From Fusobacterium naviforme (GTDB lineage Bacteria; Bacillota; Clostridia; Lachnospirales; Lachnospiraceae): a stretch of DNA of 64,000 nucleotides. Both the position numbers and the translations under genes were made by a program. The stretch spans positions 124,001 to 188,000 of the forward strand of contig PYGH01000001.1 of assembly GCA_003014445.1 (NCBI GenBank). Direction: 5' to 3'. The notes beneath the pieces were generated by a model. The model was not told the DNA's origin. It ran no database searches and saw nothing but the letters and a program-made list of their open reading frames with translations. This document shows positions 63,723 through 64,000 of the stretch, one piece after another. Every line of letters starts with the position of its first letter. Within the stretch, counting starts at the first letter, position 1.

Positions 63723-64000
63723 ATGAAGAATTACACAGCGGAATTACTGCACAGAGAGGATTACAGCGTCACAAACTGGAGCGGCGGGACGACGACAGAG
63801 CTCGCAATTGCGCCGAGAGGCAGTATCTATGCGGAGCGAAGCTTTCTCTGGAGACTCAGCTCCGCGACAGTTGATGTCGAGGAGAGCAATTTTACAGCAC
63901 TTCCGGATTACAATCGCATTATCATGACCCTGCAGGGAGGGATACGCCTGAGACATAACGGCGGAGAGTGGATCAGTCTTCCTGAGTTTGAGACGCACGA
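63723..64000 (+). CDS. HutD/Ves family protein, cut by the window end
   Basis: The ATG follows GTGGAGGAG. The visible 92 residues (NYTAELLHREDYSVTNWSGGTTTELAIAP, FLWRLSSATVD, FTALPDYNRIIMTLQGGIRL, in pieces) match the N-terminal half of HutD/Ves cupin proteins. The W-SGG-TT-EL block and the LP-x-x-R-I block are typical. The family is linked to histidine use in some bacteria; its biochemical role is unclear. The 3' part lies outside the window. Confidence 0.85.
   Translation, partial: MKNYTAELLHREDYSVTNWSGGTTTELAIAPRGSIYAERSFLWRLSSATVDVEESNFTALPDYNRIIMTLQGGIRLRHNGGEWISLPEFETH

Noticed and set aside
63632-63874. 80-residue plus-strand ORF
   Set aside because: It overlaps the better supported HutD/Ves start in another frame and lacks a ribosome-binding site.

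Overview
The window looks like a chromosomal segment of a fairly GC-rich Clostridia, most likely a Lachnospiraceae member (an oral or gut anaerobe). The reasons are a complete V-type ATPase operon, a DnaD/DnaC primosome pair next to a long PRPP synthetase and a short type-3 ProS, a QueT gene behind a preQ1-type leader, and TRAP transporters driving hexuronate-type sugar-acid catabolism. No rRNA, tRNA or CRISPR array was seen.

Layout. 1-3.3 kb is a decayed mobile region. It holds two tandem copies of a compact module (short promoter-terminator RNA unit, a 36-38 aa ORF on the opposite strand, repeated operator-like sites, and a 63 aa ribbon-helix-helix-like gene), then a truncated phage terminase small subunit fused to a broken serine recombinase. 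3.3-6.5 kb holds truA, an L,D-transpeptidase-like protein and an SH3/amidase. 6.6-15.4 kb is the nine-gene V-ATPase operon, whose K subunit carries the residues that bind Na+ in Enterococcus hirae NtpK. 15.5-25.5 kb is housekeeping: greA, a nucleotidyltransferase, shikimate kinase, a flavin reductase, queT, murC, dnaD, dnaC, prs and proS, with a dense DnaA-box cluster in front of dnaD.

25.6-29.9 kb is a second accessory patch: a broken Cna-B surface protein, an AT-rich membrane protein, a truncated IS256-type transposase, a phage tail-chaperone scrap, and a Fic gene with a duplicated operator. 30.2-33.3 kb is a GlpA-like/FAD oxidoreductase/DUF1667 operon. An ECF S component on the minus strand follows, with a long structured leader.

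34.3-53.5 kb is the metabolic core. It has three zinc MDR dehydrogenases, two complete DctPQM TRAP transporters, UxuA, UxuB, UxaB, UxaA and two GntR regulators. I infer two parallel routes to 2-keto-3-deoxygluconate (KDG): one through fructuronate (UxuB, UxuA) and one through tagaturonate (UxaB, UxaA), each with its own TRAP system, GntR regulator and operator. No UxaC isomerase, KDG kinase or KDPG aldolase lies in the window. The second route is visibly more AT-rich than its neighbours.

53.6-64 kb holds a nitroreductase-like protein, an orphan rfbC behind an inverted-repeat-bounded element, a MATE exporter, a complete LivKHMGF branched-chain amino-acid ABC transporter, a DapF-fold racemase with an Lrp-type regulator, and the start of a HutD/Ves gene that runs off the end.
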